Shown here: piece by piece, positions 1 through 5,520 of the stretch
Layout of the letters: every line of letters starts with the position of its first letter
How positions within the stretch are numbered: the stretch's first letter is position 1
Source of the DNA: Bacteroidales bacterium
Lineage (GTDB): Bacteria > Bacteroidota > Bacteroidia > Bacteroidales > UBA932
Length of the DNA stretch: 37,058 nt
Assembly: GCA_017477465.1 (NCBI GenBank)
Contig: JAFUVU010000030.1
Coordinates: forward strand, 1-37,058
Reading direction: 5' to 3'
Translations under genes and position numbers: made by a program
Notes under the pieces: model-generated
Database searches by the model: none
What the model was told of the DNA's origin: nothing
The model's input: only the letters and a program-made list of their open reading frames with translations

Positions 1-85
1 TCAGACCCTCAACAAACTCAACCGCCTGAAGAAAGTCAACACCGAGGCCTTCTTCTACTGCAGGCGCCTGGAAGAACTGAGATAG
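1..85 (+). CDS. C-terminal end of an unidentified protein (cut by window edge)
   Basis: An open frame enters from the left edge (first full codon at base 2) and runs 27 codons to a TAG at 83-85. The tail is basic and hydrophilic, with a Leu/Lys-rich helix-like segment (NKLNRLKKVN) ending in RRLEELR. I do not recognise the family from so little. The same frame stays open after the stop into the small ORF at 167-265. No promoter can be assigned because the start is outside the window. Confidence 0.4.
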   Translation, partial: QTLNKLNRLKKVNTEAFFYCRRLEELR

Positions 86-166
86 ACTCTTTGCCGGATA
101 GTCATCCACAACCGTCCACGCTCCTTCCTTCCGTCCACGCCCCGTGGACGTGGACACCGGCAGGAA

Positions 167-265
167 ATGGCAAAGATGGCCTCCCTCAACCAGGAGAAGC
201 GCTACTTCAACATGACCTACCAGCAGATCAAAGACTGGATGGAAAACTACGAAATCTGGGACTAA
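167..265 (+). CDS. possible 32-residue small ORF
   Basis: ATG at 167, stop TAA at 263-265, 32 residues. It begins MAKMASLNQEKRYF and ends with an aromatic-rich tail (DWMENYEIWD). It lies in the frame of the upstream partial gene, and that frame has no stop between 86 and 167. It could therefore be the last part of one longer protein whose frame is broken at 83-85, or a small gene of its own. Its stop overlaps by four bases the end of the convergent AraC gene. No family is recognised and no promoter box is visible. Confidence 0.25.
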   Translation: MAKMASLNQEKRYFNMTYQQIKDWMENYEIWD

Positions 266-1071
266 ACCTGGCCCATGCGATACTCTGACGGCGTTTTGCC
301 GATGGTGCGCTTAAGATAGCGCGTGAGCATCGGCGGCGCAGGGAAATGCATCCGGTCCGTGACCTCGGTAAGGGTCAGGGCCGGATCATTCAGTAATAGC
401 AGTATCTCATGGACGGCATAATACTCTATCCAGTAAAGGGCGCTCTTGCCGGTGATTTTCTGGCAGATTGCCGACAGGTACTTAGGCGTCACGCAAAGCT
501 CGGAGGCATACCAAGCCACTTCCCTGCTCTCCCGGCAGTTTTGCTGAACAAGAGTCAGGAAACGCATGAAGAGACTTGCTGAATTTTCGTCGGTATCGGC
601 CTTTTCAATTTCGCGGGAATAGATGTCCCACATATCCAGTAGGAGAAGTTGGAATACGCGGCCCACCAGTTCATCGTGGAAGATGACGCGCCCGGAGTGA
701 ATCCGGCGCCAGAACTGGGCGAAATCGGCCTCTATTATGTCCCACTCGTCGGCCTCCAGATGGAAAACCGGATGGGTTTTGATATAGACATAGCCCTTGG
801 TGGCCCACACCTGCTCCGGGTTGTACAGATTCAGGAAAGGATTGGAAATCAGGAGGAAATCAGCATCGAAATCGGCCGAATAACTCACGTTTGAGATGAG
901 CGTTGTCATCTGCCAGATGACAAGGTCACCGGGGCCGGACTTGAAAGGTTTTCCCATGGCCTCGAAGTACATTTCGCCGCTCCGGCACAGGATATGGCAG
1001 TGATAGTTTTCTTTATAGGCATCGGGGGATTTCCCATCACCAAGGGTGTTGAATATCAAAAAATCTTCCAT
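262..1071 (-). CDS. AraC family transcriptional regulator
   Basis: A 269-residue protein with the layout of AraC-type activators. The N-terminal half is a cupin-like sensing domain (YHCHILCRSGEMYFEA, then GPGDLVIW). The C-terminal third is a two-helix-turn-helix domain: the first helix region is CVTPKYLSAICQKITGKS and the second ends TRYLKRTIGKTPSEYR, the usual AraC signature. I chose ATG 1071 (MEDFLIF). The frame stays open further upstream only because it runs into the dead NTF2-like gene, and a promoter-like TTTG-N19-TACCTTCG lies directly before this ATG. It sits beside two flavodoxin genes on the same strand, so control of that flavodoxin group or itself is plausible but only inferred. 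The effector is unknown. Confidence 0.85.
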   Translation of the reverse strand: MEDFLIFNTLGDGKSPDAYKENYHCHILCRSGEMYFEAMGKPFKSGPGDLVIWQMTTLISNVSYSADFDADFLLISNPFLNLYNPEQVWATKGYVYIKTHPVFHLEADEWDIIEADFAQFWRRIHSGRVIFHDELVGRVFQLLLLDMWDIYSREIEKADTDENSASLFMRFLTLVQQNCRESREVAWYASELCVTPKYLSAICQKITGKSALYWIEYYAVHEILLLLNDPALTLTEVTDRMHFPAPPMLTRYLKRTIGKTPSEYRMGQV

Positions 1072-1076
1072 ACCCA

Positions 1077-1107
1077 CGAAGGTACGGAAGATTTCTCGCT
1101 TATCAAA
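1077..1107 (-). promoter_or_regulatory. promoter of the AraC gene, possibly leaderless
   Basis: On the minus strand, TTTG (1107-1104), 19 bases, then TACCTTCG (1084-1077), one mismatch from TAnnTTTG. The box ends only five bases before the ATG at 1071, so the transcript would begin at or within a base or two of the start codon. Confidence 0.4.
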
Positions 1108-1117
1108 ATTTCCGGGG

Positions 1118-1320
1118 CTAATACATAGATGCTTTACTGTAGGTAATTTTCCATGCCCCGTCAATTTTCCGGAGCTCGGAGTCCATCTGGAGCTGCTAGG
1201 TGTGACGCCCGCCGCCATAGACTGCCGCGTTCACCCGGCTTCGGCCAATCATGCGGGCCGATTCACCATTGACCGTAATCTCCAGAGAATCAGTATCTAC
1301 GCTGTAGTAATTCAAATCTG
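1118..1320 (-). pseudogene. decayed NTF2/SnoaL-like protein gene, C-terminal half
   Basis: Reading the minus strand from 1318 gives DLNYYSVDTDSLEITV, then a segment ending VNAAVYGGGRHT, then a stop TAG (1198-1196). The same frame continues QLQMDSELRKIDGAWKITYS to a TAG at 1120-1118. The pattern AAVYGGGRHTW followed by a basic strand ending GAWKI is typical of small NTF2-like (SnoaL/DUF4440-type) proteins. The interrupting TAG sits where the conserved Trp (TGG) is expected. The N-terminal half is missing: the frame runs straight into the 3' end of the flavodoxin gene, overlapping its last bases. I read this as a gene with its front deleted and one nonsense mutation. Confidence 0.65.
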
Positions 1321-1875
1321 CCCCTTTACGAATTCTTCAATCTGCTTATCGGCGGTTTTTACTTTGGAACCTTGGATGGAGAAGCCCTTCTTTACAGTTG
1401 CCTGCGGGATGGCGGCTTTCAGGTCGCGGATACTGCTGCCGAAGCCGCTTCCCTCGTGGGTAGTGAACGGGATCACGGTCTTGCCTGTCCAGTCGTGGGC
1501 CTCCAGGAAGGTGGCCACGCACATAGGGTAAGTGCCCCACCAGCAGGGCCAGCCGAGATAAATCGTGTCGTATTTGGAGATGTCGATATCGGCCTTCAGC
1601 GCCGGACGTGCTTTGTTGTTCAGCTCGGCTTTGGCCTCTTCAATGCAGTCATAGTAGTCGGCCGCATATTGCTTGACGGTCTCCAGCTGGAAGATATCGG
1701 CCCCGGTGAGCTTCTGAATCTGTTTGGCGACGACGGCGGTGTTCCCCACTTTCAGGTTAGCGATTCCGTCGGATGTGTAATTCTGTCCGGTGCGGGAATA
1801 ATAAACCACAAGGGTCTGGGCCGATGCAGACAGCGCCGCAAGGGCAAGGATTGCCGATAGGATGATTCGTTTCAT
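1312..1875 (-). CDS. exported flavodoxin-like protein
   Basis: A 187-residue protein. Residues 1-19 are a signal peptide (MKRIILSAILALAALSASA). A flavodoxin fold follows directly: first strand TLVVYYSRTGQNYTSDG forms the FMN phosphate loop, and LGWPCWWGTYPM and FTTHEGSGFGSSIRDL are the flavin-contacting loops of the short flavodoxin family (Pfam Flavodoxin_4 type). It would carry electrons on FMN, unusually outside the cytoplasm. ATG 1875 is preferred over codons further upstream because it begins the signal peptide. It follows the paralogous flavodoxin gene by four bases, so the two are co-transcribed. Its last codons overlap the decayed NTF2-like gene in another frame. Confidence 0.85.
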   Translation of the reverse strand: MKRIILSAILALAALSASAQTLVVYYSRTGQNYTSDGIANLKVGNTAVVAKQIQKLTGADIFQLETVKQYAADYYDCIEEAKAELNNKARPALKADIDISKYDTIYLGWPCWWGTYPMCVATFLEAHDWTGKTVIPFTTHEGSGFGSSIRDLKAAIPQATVKKGFSIQGSKVKTADKQIEEFVKGQI

Positions 1876-1879
1876 AGTG

Positions 1880-2398
1880 TTATTTGGCTTGTTCAAGGAT
1901 AAGTTTCACTTCACGGTCACAATGGGAGGCGGCGGCGCCATGAATGGCTACGCCTGCGGTAAGGTTGGCATCGGGAACGGTCATTTTGATCTGGCGGATG
2001 CTGCCGCCAAGACCGCTGCCTTCGTGGGAGCAGAACGGAACAATCTTCTTTCCGGCAAAGTTGTAGCTTTCCAGGAACGTGAACACGGCCATCGGCGGAA
2101 GGCCCCACCAATTGGGATAGCCCAGAATGATGGTGTCGTACTGGTCCATGTTCTCCACCGTGGCGGTAAGTTCCGGACGGGCCTTTGCGCGGAGTTCCTC
2201 CTTAGCCTCGTCAATGCAGACCATATAGTCCGTAGAATACTTCTTCACGGTATCTATCTGGAAGACATCGGCATCAGGAAGCTGTGCCTTAATCTTCTCT
2301 ACGATAACTTCATTATTGCCTTTTGCGAGGTTTCGGATGCTGCCGTCAACATAATTCTGCCCGCGGCGTGAATAGAATGCGATAAGAGTCTTTCCCAT
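1880..2398 (-). CDS. cytoplasmic flavodoxin
   Basis: A 172-residue flavodoxin with no signal peptide. MGKTLIAFYSRRGQNYVDGS gives the first strand and FMN phosphate loop, LGYPNWWGLPPMAV the second flavin loop, and CSHEGSGLGGSIRQIK the third. It is a clear paralog of the exported flavodoxin that follows four bases downstream, so the pair likely arose by tandem duplication with a signal peptide gained or lost. ATG 2398 is the first methionine; a TTG further upstream is possible but less likely. It is first in a two-gene minus-strand operon, with a promoter-like box ending 23 bases before the ATG. The redox partner is unknown. Confidence 0.88.
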   Translation of the reverse strand: MGKTLIAFYSRRGQNYVDGSIRNLAKGNNEVIVEKIKAQLPDADVFQIDTVKKYSTDYMVCIDEAKEELRAKARPELTATVENMDQYDTIILGYPNWWGLPPMAVFTFLESYNFAGKKIVPFCSHEGSGLGGSIRQIKMTVPDANLTAGVAIHGAAASHCDREVKLILEQAK

Positions 2399-2420
2399 AG
2401 TTGTAATCAATTAACTGGTG

Positions 2421-2428
2421 CAAAGTTC
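2421..2428 (-). promoter_or_regulatory. promoter -7 box of the flavodoxin operon
   Basis: Minus-strand GAACTTTG, one mismatch from TAnnTTTG, 23 bases before the flavodoxin ATG. I see no good TTTG at the expected upstream distance. Confidence 0.35.
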
Positions 2429-2650
2429 GATGTTTTTGCCGAACATCCCGTTATCGATTTTTCTCAGGAAATTATCGAATTCTCCAAAAATCAAGATAAT
2501 ACATCTGGATGCAAACTCGCCGTTGCCCTAAGAATGGAAGATAGCGTTTATATGAATTGGTGTGAAGAATTCATTCTTCAATATATTATTTGCAATTTAA
2601 AGAATAAACTGTATATTTGCAGTAGCGATTCTACGGATTCGCTGATCTCT

Positions 2651-2675
2651 GGGCTAACGATTTTTTCGTTAGCCC
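2651..2675 (-). terminator. perfect hairpin at the end of the nuclease-domain gene
   Basis: GGGCTAACG and CGTTAGCCC form a perfect 9-bp stem around a 7-base loop, and the gene's TAA stop (2671-2669) lies inside the stem. No clean T-run follows on either strand, so it may act as an RNA 3' end rather than a classical intrinsic terminator. Bases 2429-2650 hold nothing else that I can identify. Confidence 0.45.
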
Positions 2676-3157
2676 TCAGTATTATATATCATTTTAACCT
2701 TTTTTCCATCGAAGACCCAGATACCCAAAACTGGAACTCCATTTTGAATCTGGCCACGAACCTGCTGGATCACATAGCCATCTGTCAGATTGCAATGGCG
2801 TATAATGACTCTATCAGATTGTGCCAAGCCATTATGGAGCATGTTACGTAAAGCATTCTTAGGTTGACTGGACGTATATGATTCATATTCAACAAATTCC
2901 CCGTCAACAAGCAGGTCCGGACACTTTCTGTAGTATCTGGTCCCTATCAATTCGCCAAACACTTTACGGTATAGCGGATCCCTATAATGAACCGCATGGA
3001 GTATCTTTACTTCATGTCCATTTTCCGCCAAGCAATCTGCAACGGCAAGTATGTCATCGTAATCCGTACCGGTTTCGTCAAAACCCAGCATTCGCCAAAT
3101 AGTTCCGCCGCTCGGAAACTGTTTGCAAAGCACAAACAGGTCACAATCATCAATCAT
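2669..3157 (-). CDS. CdiA C-terminal-like (BECR-fold) nuclease domain protein, tentative
   Basis: A 162-residue protein. The second half carries CPDLLVDGEFVEYESYTSS, then KNALRNMLHNGLAQSDRVII, then a final strand (VLGIWVFDGKKVKMIY). A D-L-L-V-D-G/E-x-E core followed by a helix ending in a Q-S-x-x-V/I-I-I strand resembles, from memory, the tRNase domain of CdiA C-termini and of some Bacteroidetes phage-head proteins. The N-terminal part (DYDDILAVADCLAENGHEVK) is the usual preceding helix-strand. No immunity gene is obvious next to it, and there is no secretion domain, so it may be an orphaned domain from a mobile element. ATG 3157 is preceded by an in-frame stop. A TAnnTTTG promoter lies about 115 bases upstream. 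Confidence 0.5.
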   Translation of the reverse strand: MIDDCDLFVLCKQFPSGGTIWRMLGFDETGTDYDDILAVADCLAENGHEVKILHAVHYRDPLYRKVFGELIGTRYYRKCPDLLVDGEFVEYESYTSSQPKNALRNMLHNGLAQSDRVIIRHCNLTDGYVIQQVRGQIQNGVPVLGIWVFDGKKVKMIYNTEG

Positions 3158-3271
3158 GGTGACGAGGAATTAATCAAGAAAAATTGTGAAGGGAGCTGCT
3201 TCCTGGACGCGGAAGACTTACCATACTCCTGATTTCATTACCGGCCGATTCGACGACCGCTCTACTGAGCA

Positions 3272-3302
3272 CAAATATAGACAAAGATTTCGATCCGAAC
3301 AA
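3272..3302 (-). promoter_or_regulatory. promoter of the nuclease-domain gene
   Basis: Minus-strand TTG (3302-3300), 20 bases, then TATATTTG (3279-3272), an exact TAnnTTTG match. It implies a leader of roughly 110 bases before ATG 3157. The rest of 3158-3405 shows no gene or repeat. Confidence 0.6.
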
Positions 3303-3405
3303 GACGAAACAACACCGCCACCCTCGGAACGAAGGATACCGGCTCGGAAGAGCAGAATACTTCGCAGGGAGCTGCCAGAAATGTCGATAGAGTCATTTTA
3401 GCGTG

Positions 3406-3458
3406 GTAGAAATCGGGCCAAAACGAAAAGAATTTCTTTGTTTTGGCCCGATTTCTAC
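3406..3458. repeat. perfect 19-bp inverted repeat
   Basis: The left arm 3406-3424 (GTAGAAATCGGGCCAAAAC) and right arm 3440-3458 are exact reverse complements around a 15-base loop. The loop itself is nearly palindromic (AAAGAA/TTTCTTT). The right arm ends about 19 bases before the -7 box at 3477, so it covers the -33 region of that promoter. It may be an operator, a strong RNA hairpin ending transcription from the left, or a small repeat element. Confidence 0.75.
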
Positions 3459-3476
3459 TGCCGGGTTATTTTTTAT

Positions 3477-3484
3477 TATCTTTG
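3477..3484 (+). promoter_or_regulatory. promoter -7 box of the amidohydrolase-remnant operon
   Basis: TATCTTTG matches TAnnTTTG exactly and ends 21 bases before ATG 3506. Its position excludes any start upstream in the same frame. Confidence 0.6.
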
Positions 3485-3505
3485 CAGCAACAATTTAGCA
3501 TAAAT

Positions 3506-3808
3506 ATGAACCAGGCAACAGTTATTGGAAGAGAAGCAGTGACCAAGCAGGGCTTTATGCATCCTGTTGACGTCGATGCCAACATCTCCCGCCTGTACTT
3601 CGACCTTGCGGGCGCCGCTACGGACGACGCCATCTATATGCTCCTCACCATCACCGAGCCCTCTCACATCCTCTACGGTTCGGACTATCCCTATGTTGCC
3701 GAATCGGCATTGATCGGCGCCAAAAAGGCCTTGGAGGGGCGTCTGGCCAAGCACGGTCTGAACCCGGGAGACATTTTTTCTGATAATGCAAAACTCCTTT
3801 TCAAATGA
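3506..3808 (+). pseudogene. C-terminal remnant of an amidohydrolase (ACMSD/amidohydrolase-2 type)
   Basis: The 100-residue reading frame starts MNQATVIGREAVTKQG. From about residue 27 it is a recognisable tail of a metal-dependent TIM-barrel amidohydrolase: SRLYFDLAGAATDDAI, then HILYGSDYPYVAE, where GSDYP carries the conserved late metal-site Asp, and a final DIFSDNAKLLF. A full enzyme would have about 300 residues, so roughly the first two thirds and its metal-binding histidines are missing. The first 26 residues look foreign to the family. It has its own TAnnTTTG promoter, and its TGA overlaps the next gene's ATG as ATGA. It may survive as a leader ORF that couples translation of the downstream cupin protein, but it cannot be an active hydrolase. 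Confidence 0.7.
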
Positions 3809-4920
3809 AACTGCATAAAGCAATCGTCGTTTTAGCCTTAATGATTATGGCCATTCCCTTAAACGCCCAACTCTCCAACAAACAACAAACTATGAATAAC
3901 GCACTTACACCCCGTCGGCAGGGACTTGCCGTCATAGCCGCTCTGGAAGCTAAAGGCGACCAGGCCGGCCTCGAAAAAGCAGCGGCCGAAGCACTTGATA
4001 ATGGTCTGACTATAAGCGAAGCTAAGGAAGCGCTTTCGCAGCTTTACGCCTACACCGGCTTCCCGCGTTCGCTTAATGCACTGGGGACCCTTCAGCGCGT
4101 TCTGGCCGCCAGGCAAGCAGCTGGAATTCAGGACAATCCAGGCAAAGACGCCTCTCCGCTTCCTGCCGATTACGACGCTCTGAAACAAGGAACTGCCGTG
4201 CAGACCCAGCTATCGGGCAAGCCCTTCAACTACAGTTTTGTTCCAGCGACCGACTATTACCTCAAAGCGCACCTCTTTGGCGACATCTTCGCCCGCAACA
4301 ATCTAAGTTTTGCCGACCGCGAGATTGTTACCGTCAGCGCCATCTCTGCCCTGCCCGGCTGCGAGCCGCAGCTGATTGCCCATGTCTCCGGCGCACGCAA
4401 CATGGGAGTAACTGATGCAGAGCTCCGTGCCTTGCCTTCACTGCTGGAAGAAAAGGTCGGCCAGGCCGAAGCGGAAAGGCTGCGTGGCGCTCTTAAGGCC
4501 GTTCTGGGTGATGAACATACCCCCGTCCAGACCGTTGACTTCTTTGTTTGGCCCAAAGGCCAGCCCAATACGGCTTATGCACAGTACTTTACAGGCAACA
4601 GTTATCTGGCCCAAATGGATGGCGGCATAGCCAACGTCACCTTCGAGCCCGGCTGCCGCAACAACTGGCACATCCATCACAAACAAGTGCAGGTCCTCAT
4701 CTGCGTGGCCGGCCGAGGCTGGTACCAGGAATGGGGCAAACCGGCCGTACCGCTTGTTCCCGGCACCATCATTGAGATTCCGGAAGGCGCCAAACACTGG
4801 CACGGCGCCGCCTCCGACAGCTGGATGCAGCACCTCACCTACCACAAAGACGTCCAAGCAGGCGCCTCCAACGAATGGCTGGAGCCAGTAACCGACGAAC
4901 AATACAATCTGGCACTTTAA
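3805..4920 (+). CDS. exported carboxymuconolactone-decarboxylase-like and cupin fusion protein
   Basis: A 371-residue protein. Residues 1-22 are a signal peptide ending NAQ. Two carboxymuconolactone decarboxylase-like (AhpD-fold) helical halves follow: about 40-110 (EALSQLYAYTGFPRSLNALG) and about 150-230 (DREIVTVSAISALPGCEPQL, then HVSGARNMG). The second half has one Cys rather than the CxxC of true AhpD peroxidase partners. A C-terminal cupin domain spans about 245-360, with metal ligands in NNWHIHHKQVQVLICVAGRG and GTIIEIPEGAKHWHGA. Such CMD-cupin fusions are common in Bacteroidetes, and substrate and reaction are unknown. Its ATG overlaps the stop of the amidohydrolase remnant, so translation is coupled to it. 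Confidence 0.85.
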   Translation: MKLHKAIVVLALMIMAIPLNAQLSNKQQTMNNALTPRRQGLAVIAALEAKGDQAGLEKAAAEALDNGLTISEAKEALSQLYAYTGFPRSLNALGTLQRVLAARQAAGIQDNPGKDASPLPADYDALKQGTAVQTQLSGKPFNYSFVPATDYYLKAHLFGDIFARNNLSFADREIVTVSAISALPGCEPQLIAHVSGARNMGVTDAELRALPSLLEEKVGQAEAERLRGALKAVLGDEHTPVQTVDFFVWPKGQPNTAYAQYFTGNSYLAQMDGGIANVTFEPGCRNNWHIHHKQVQVLICVAGRGWYQEWGKPAVPLVPGTIIEIPEGAKHWHGAASDSWMQHLTYHKDVQAGASNEWLEPVTDEQYNLAL

Positions 4921-4928
4921 TCCCCTTG

Positions 4929-4996
4929 CGACTGGCTCAGGACTAATTTGACACTCCTGAAAGTCAAGCACTTATAAAATGGCCCGAGCCACTCGA
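4929..4996. repeat. 68-bp intergenic repeat, copy 1
   Basis: This copy matches copy 2 (5012-5079) at 66 of 68 positions. It begins CGACTGGCTCAG and ends GAGCCACTCGA, and the ends are partly complementary (TGGCTC with GAGCCA), so each unit could fold back. It lies nine bases after the stop of the cupin-fusion gene. Confidence 0.85.
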
Positions 4997-5011
4997 TCCA
5001 TTGTTTTGTGC

Positions 5012-5079
5012 CGACTGGCTCAGAACTAATTTGACGCTCCTGAAAGTCAAGCACTTATAAAATGGCCCGAGCCACTCGA
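5012..5079. repeat. 68-bp intergenic repeat, copy 2
   Basis: The second copy, offset 83 bases from copy 1 with two substitutions. Copy 2 runs into GAGCCCTTTTTCT, so its last stem (CTCG/CGAG region) plus the T-run could serve as a terminator for the gene upstream. Confidence 0.85.
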
Positions 5080-5160
5080 GCCCTTTTTCTAAGTGCCGCC
5101 GGGCAAAAATCGGCCTTATTTTTCCGCCCGATAAACAATGCAAGAATCAGTGAAAAGTGT

Positions 5161-5168
5161 TATCTTTG
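5161..5168 (+). promoter_or_regulatory. promoter -7 box of the small secreted peptide gene
   Basis: TATCTTTG, an exact TAnnTTTG match, ends 16 bases before ATG 5185. This decides the start: the in-frame ATG at 5062 is upstream of transcription. Confidence 0.6.
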
Positions 5169-5184
5169 CAATAATATTTTTGCG

Positions 5185-5469
5185 ATGAGAATACTGACAC
5201 TGTTTCTTGCCCTTTTTCTGACCTTGTTGCCGGAAAGTGCACACATTGTTGCATCGCCGTGGGGGCAGGATGTCTGCCTGGAAGAGGTGACGGATGTGGA
5301 GGAGGAAGCTGTAATCTGTGCAGAGCGTCTTACACAAAAAGAGGTCCGGACGTCCTCTGAGTATTCTTTCGGCAATTCTCGCAATTATTCTTTACAATCG
5401 ACACCATTGACATTCGTCCATGCATGTTTTGTAGTGCAATGGCTTCGCTGTTGCAGGCTGCGGCTTTAA
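5185..5469 (+). CDS. small exported protein of unknown function
   Basis: A 94-residue protein with an N-terminal signal peptide (MRILTLFLALFLTLLPESAH). The following 75 residues include an acidic run (CLEEVTDVEEEA) and end in a cysteine- and arginine-rich tail (VQWLRCCRLRL). Four Cys in the mature part could form disulfides outside the cytoplasm. I do not recognise a family. It has a clear promoter and lies 51 bases before the Na/phosphate cotransporter gene on the same strand, separated by a hairpin, so the two may share a transcript. A short hydrophobic leader peptide ahead of a transporter is another possible reading. Confidence 0.5.
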   Translation: MRILTLFLALFLTLLPESAHIVASPWGQDVCLEEVTDVEEEAVICAERLTQKEVRTSSEYSFGNSRNYSLQSTPLTFVHACFVVQWLRCCRLRL

Positions 5470-5502
5470 ACTGAGCTGTTCTTTTCGGATCAGCTTCAGT
5501 TT
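5468..5502 (+). promoter_or_regulatory. hairpin between the small-peptide gene and the Na/Pi transporter
   Basis: AAACTGA pairs with TCAGTTT and GCTG with CAGC, with one bulged T and a 12-base loop. It starts at the stop codon of the small gene and ends 18 bases before ATG 5521. There is no T-run directly after it, so attenuation or RNA processing fits better than full termination. Confidence 0.4.
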
Positions 5503-5520
5503 AATTACAAAACATTTTTT

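Noticed and set aside
2534-2851. 105-codon plus-strand ORF
   Set aside because: It overlaps the nuclease-domain gene on the other strand, spans its terminal hairpin and has no family resemblance.
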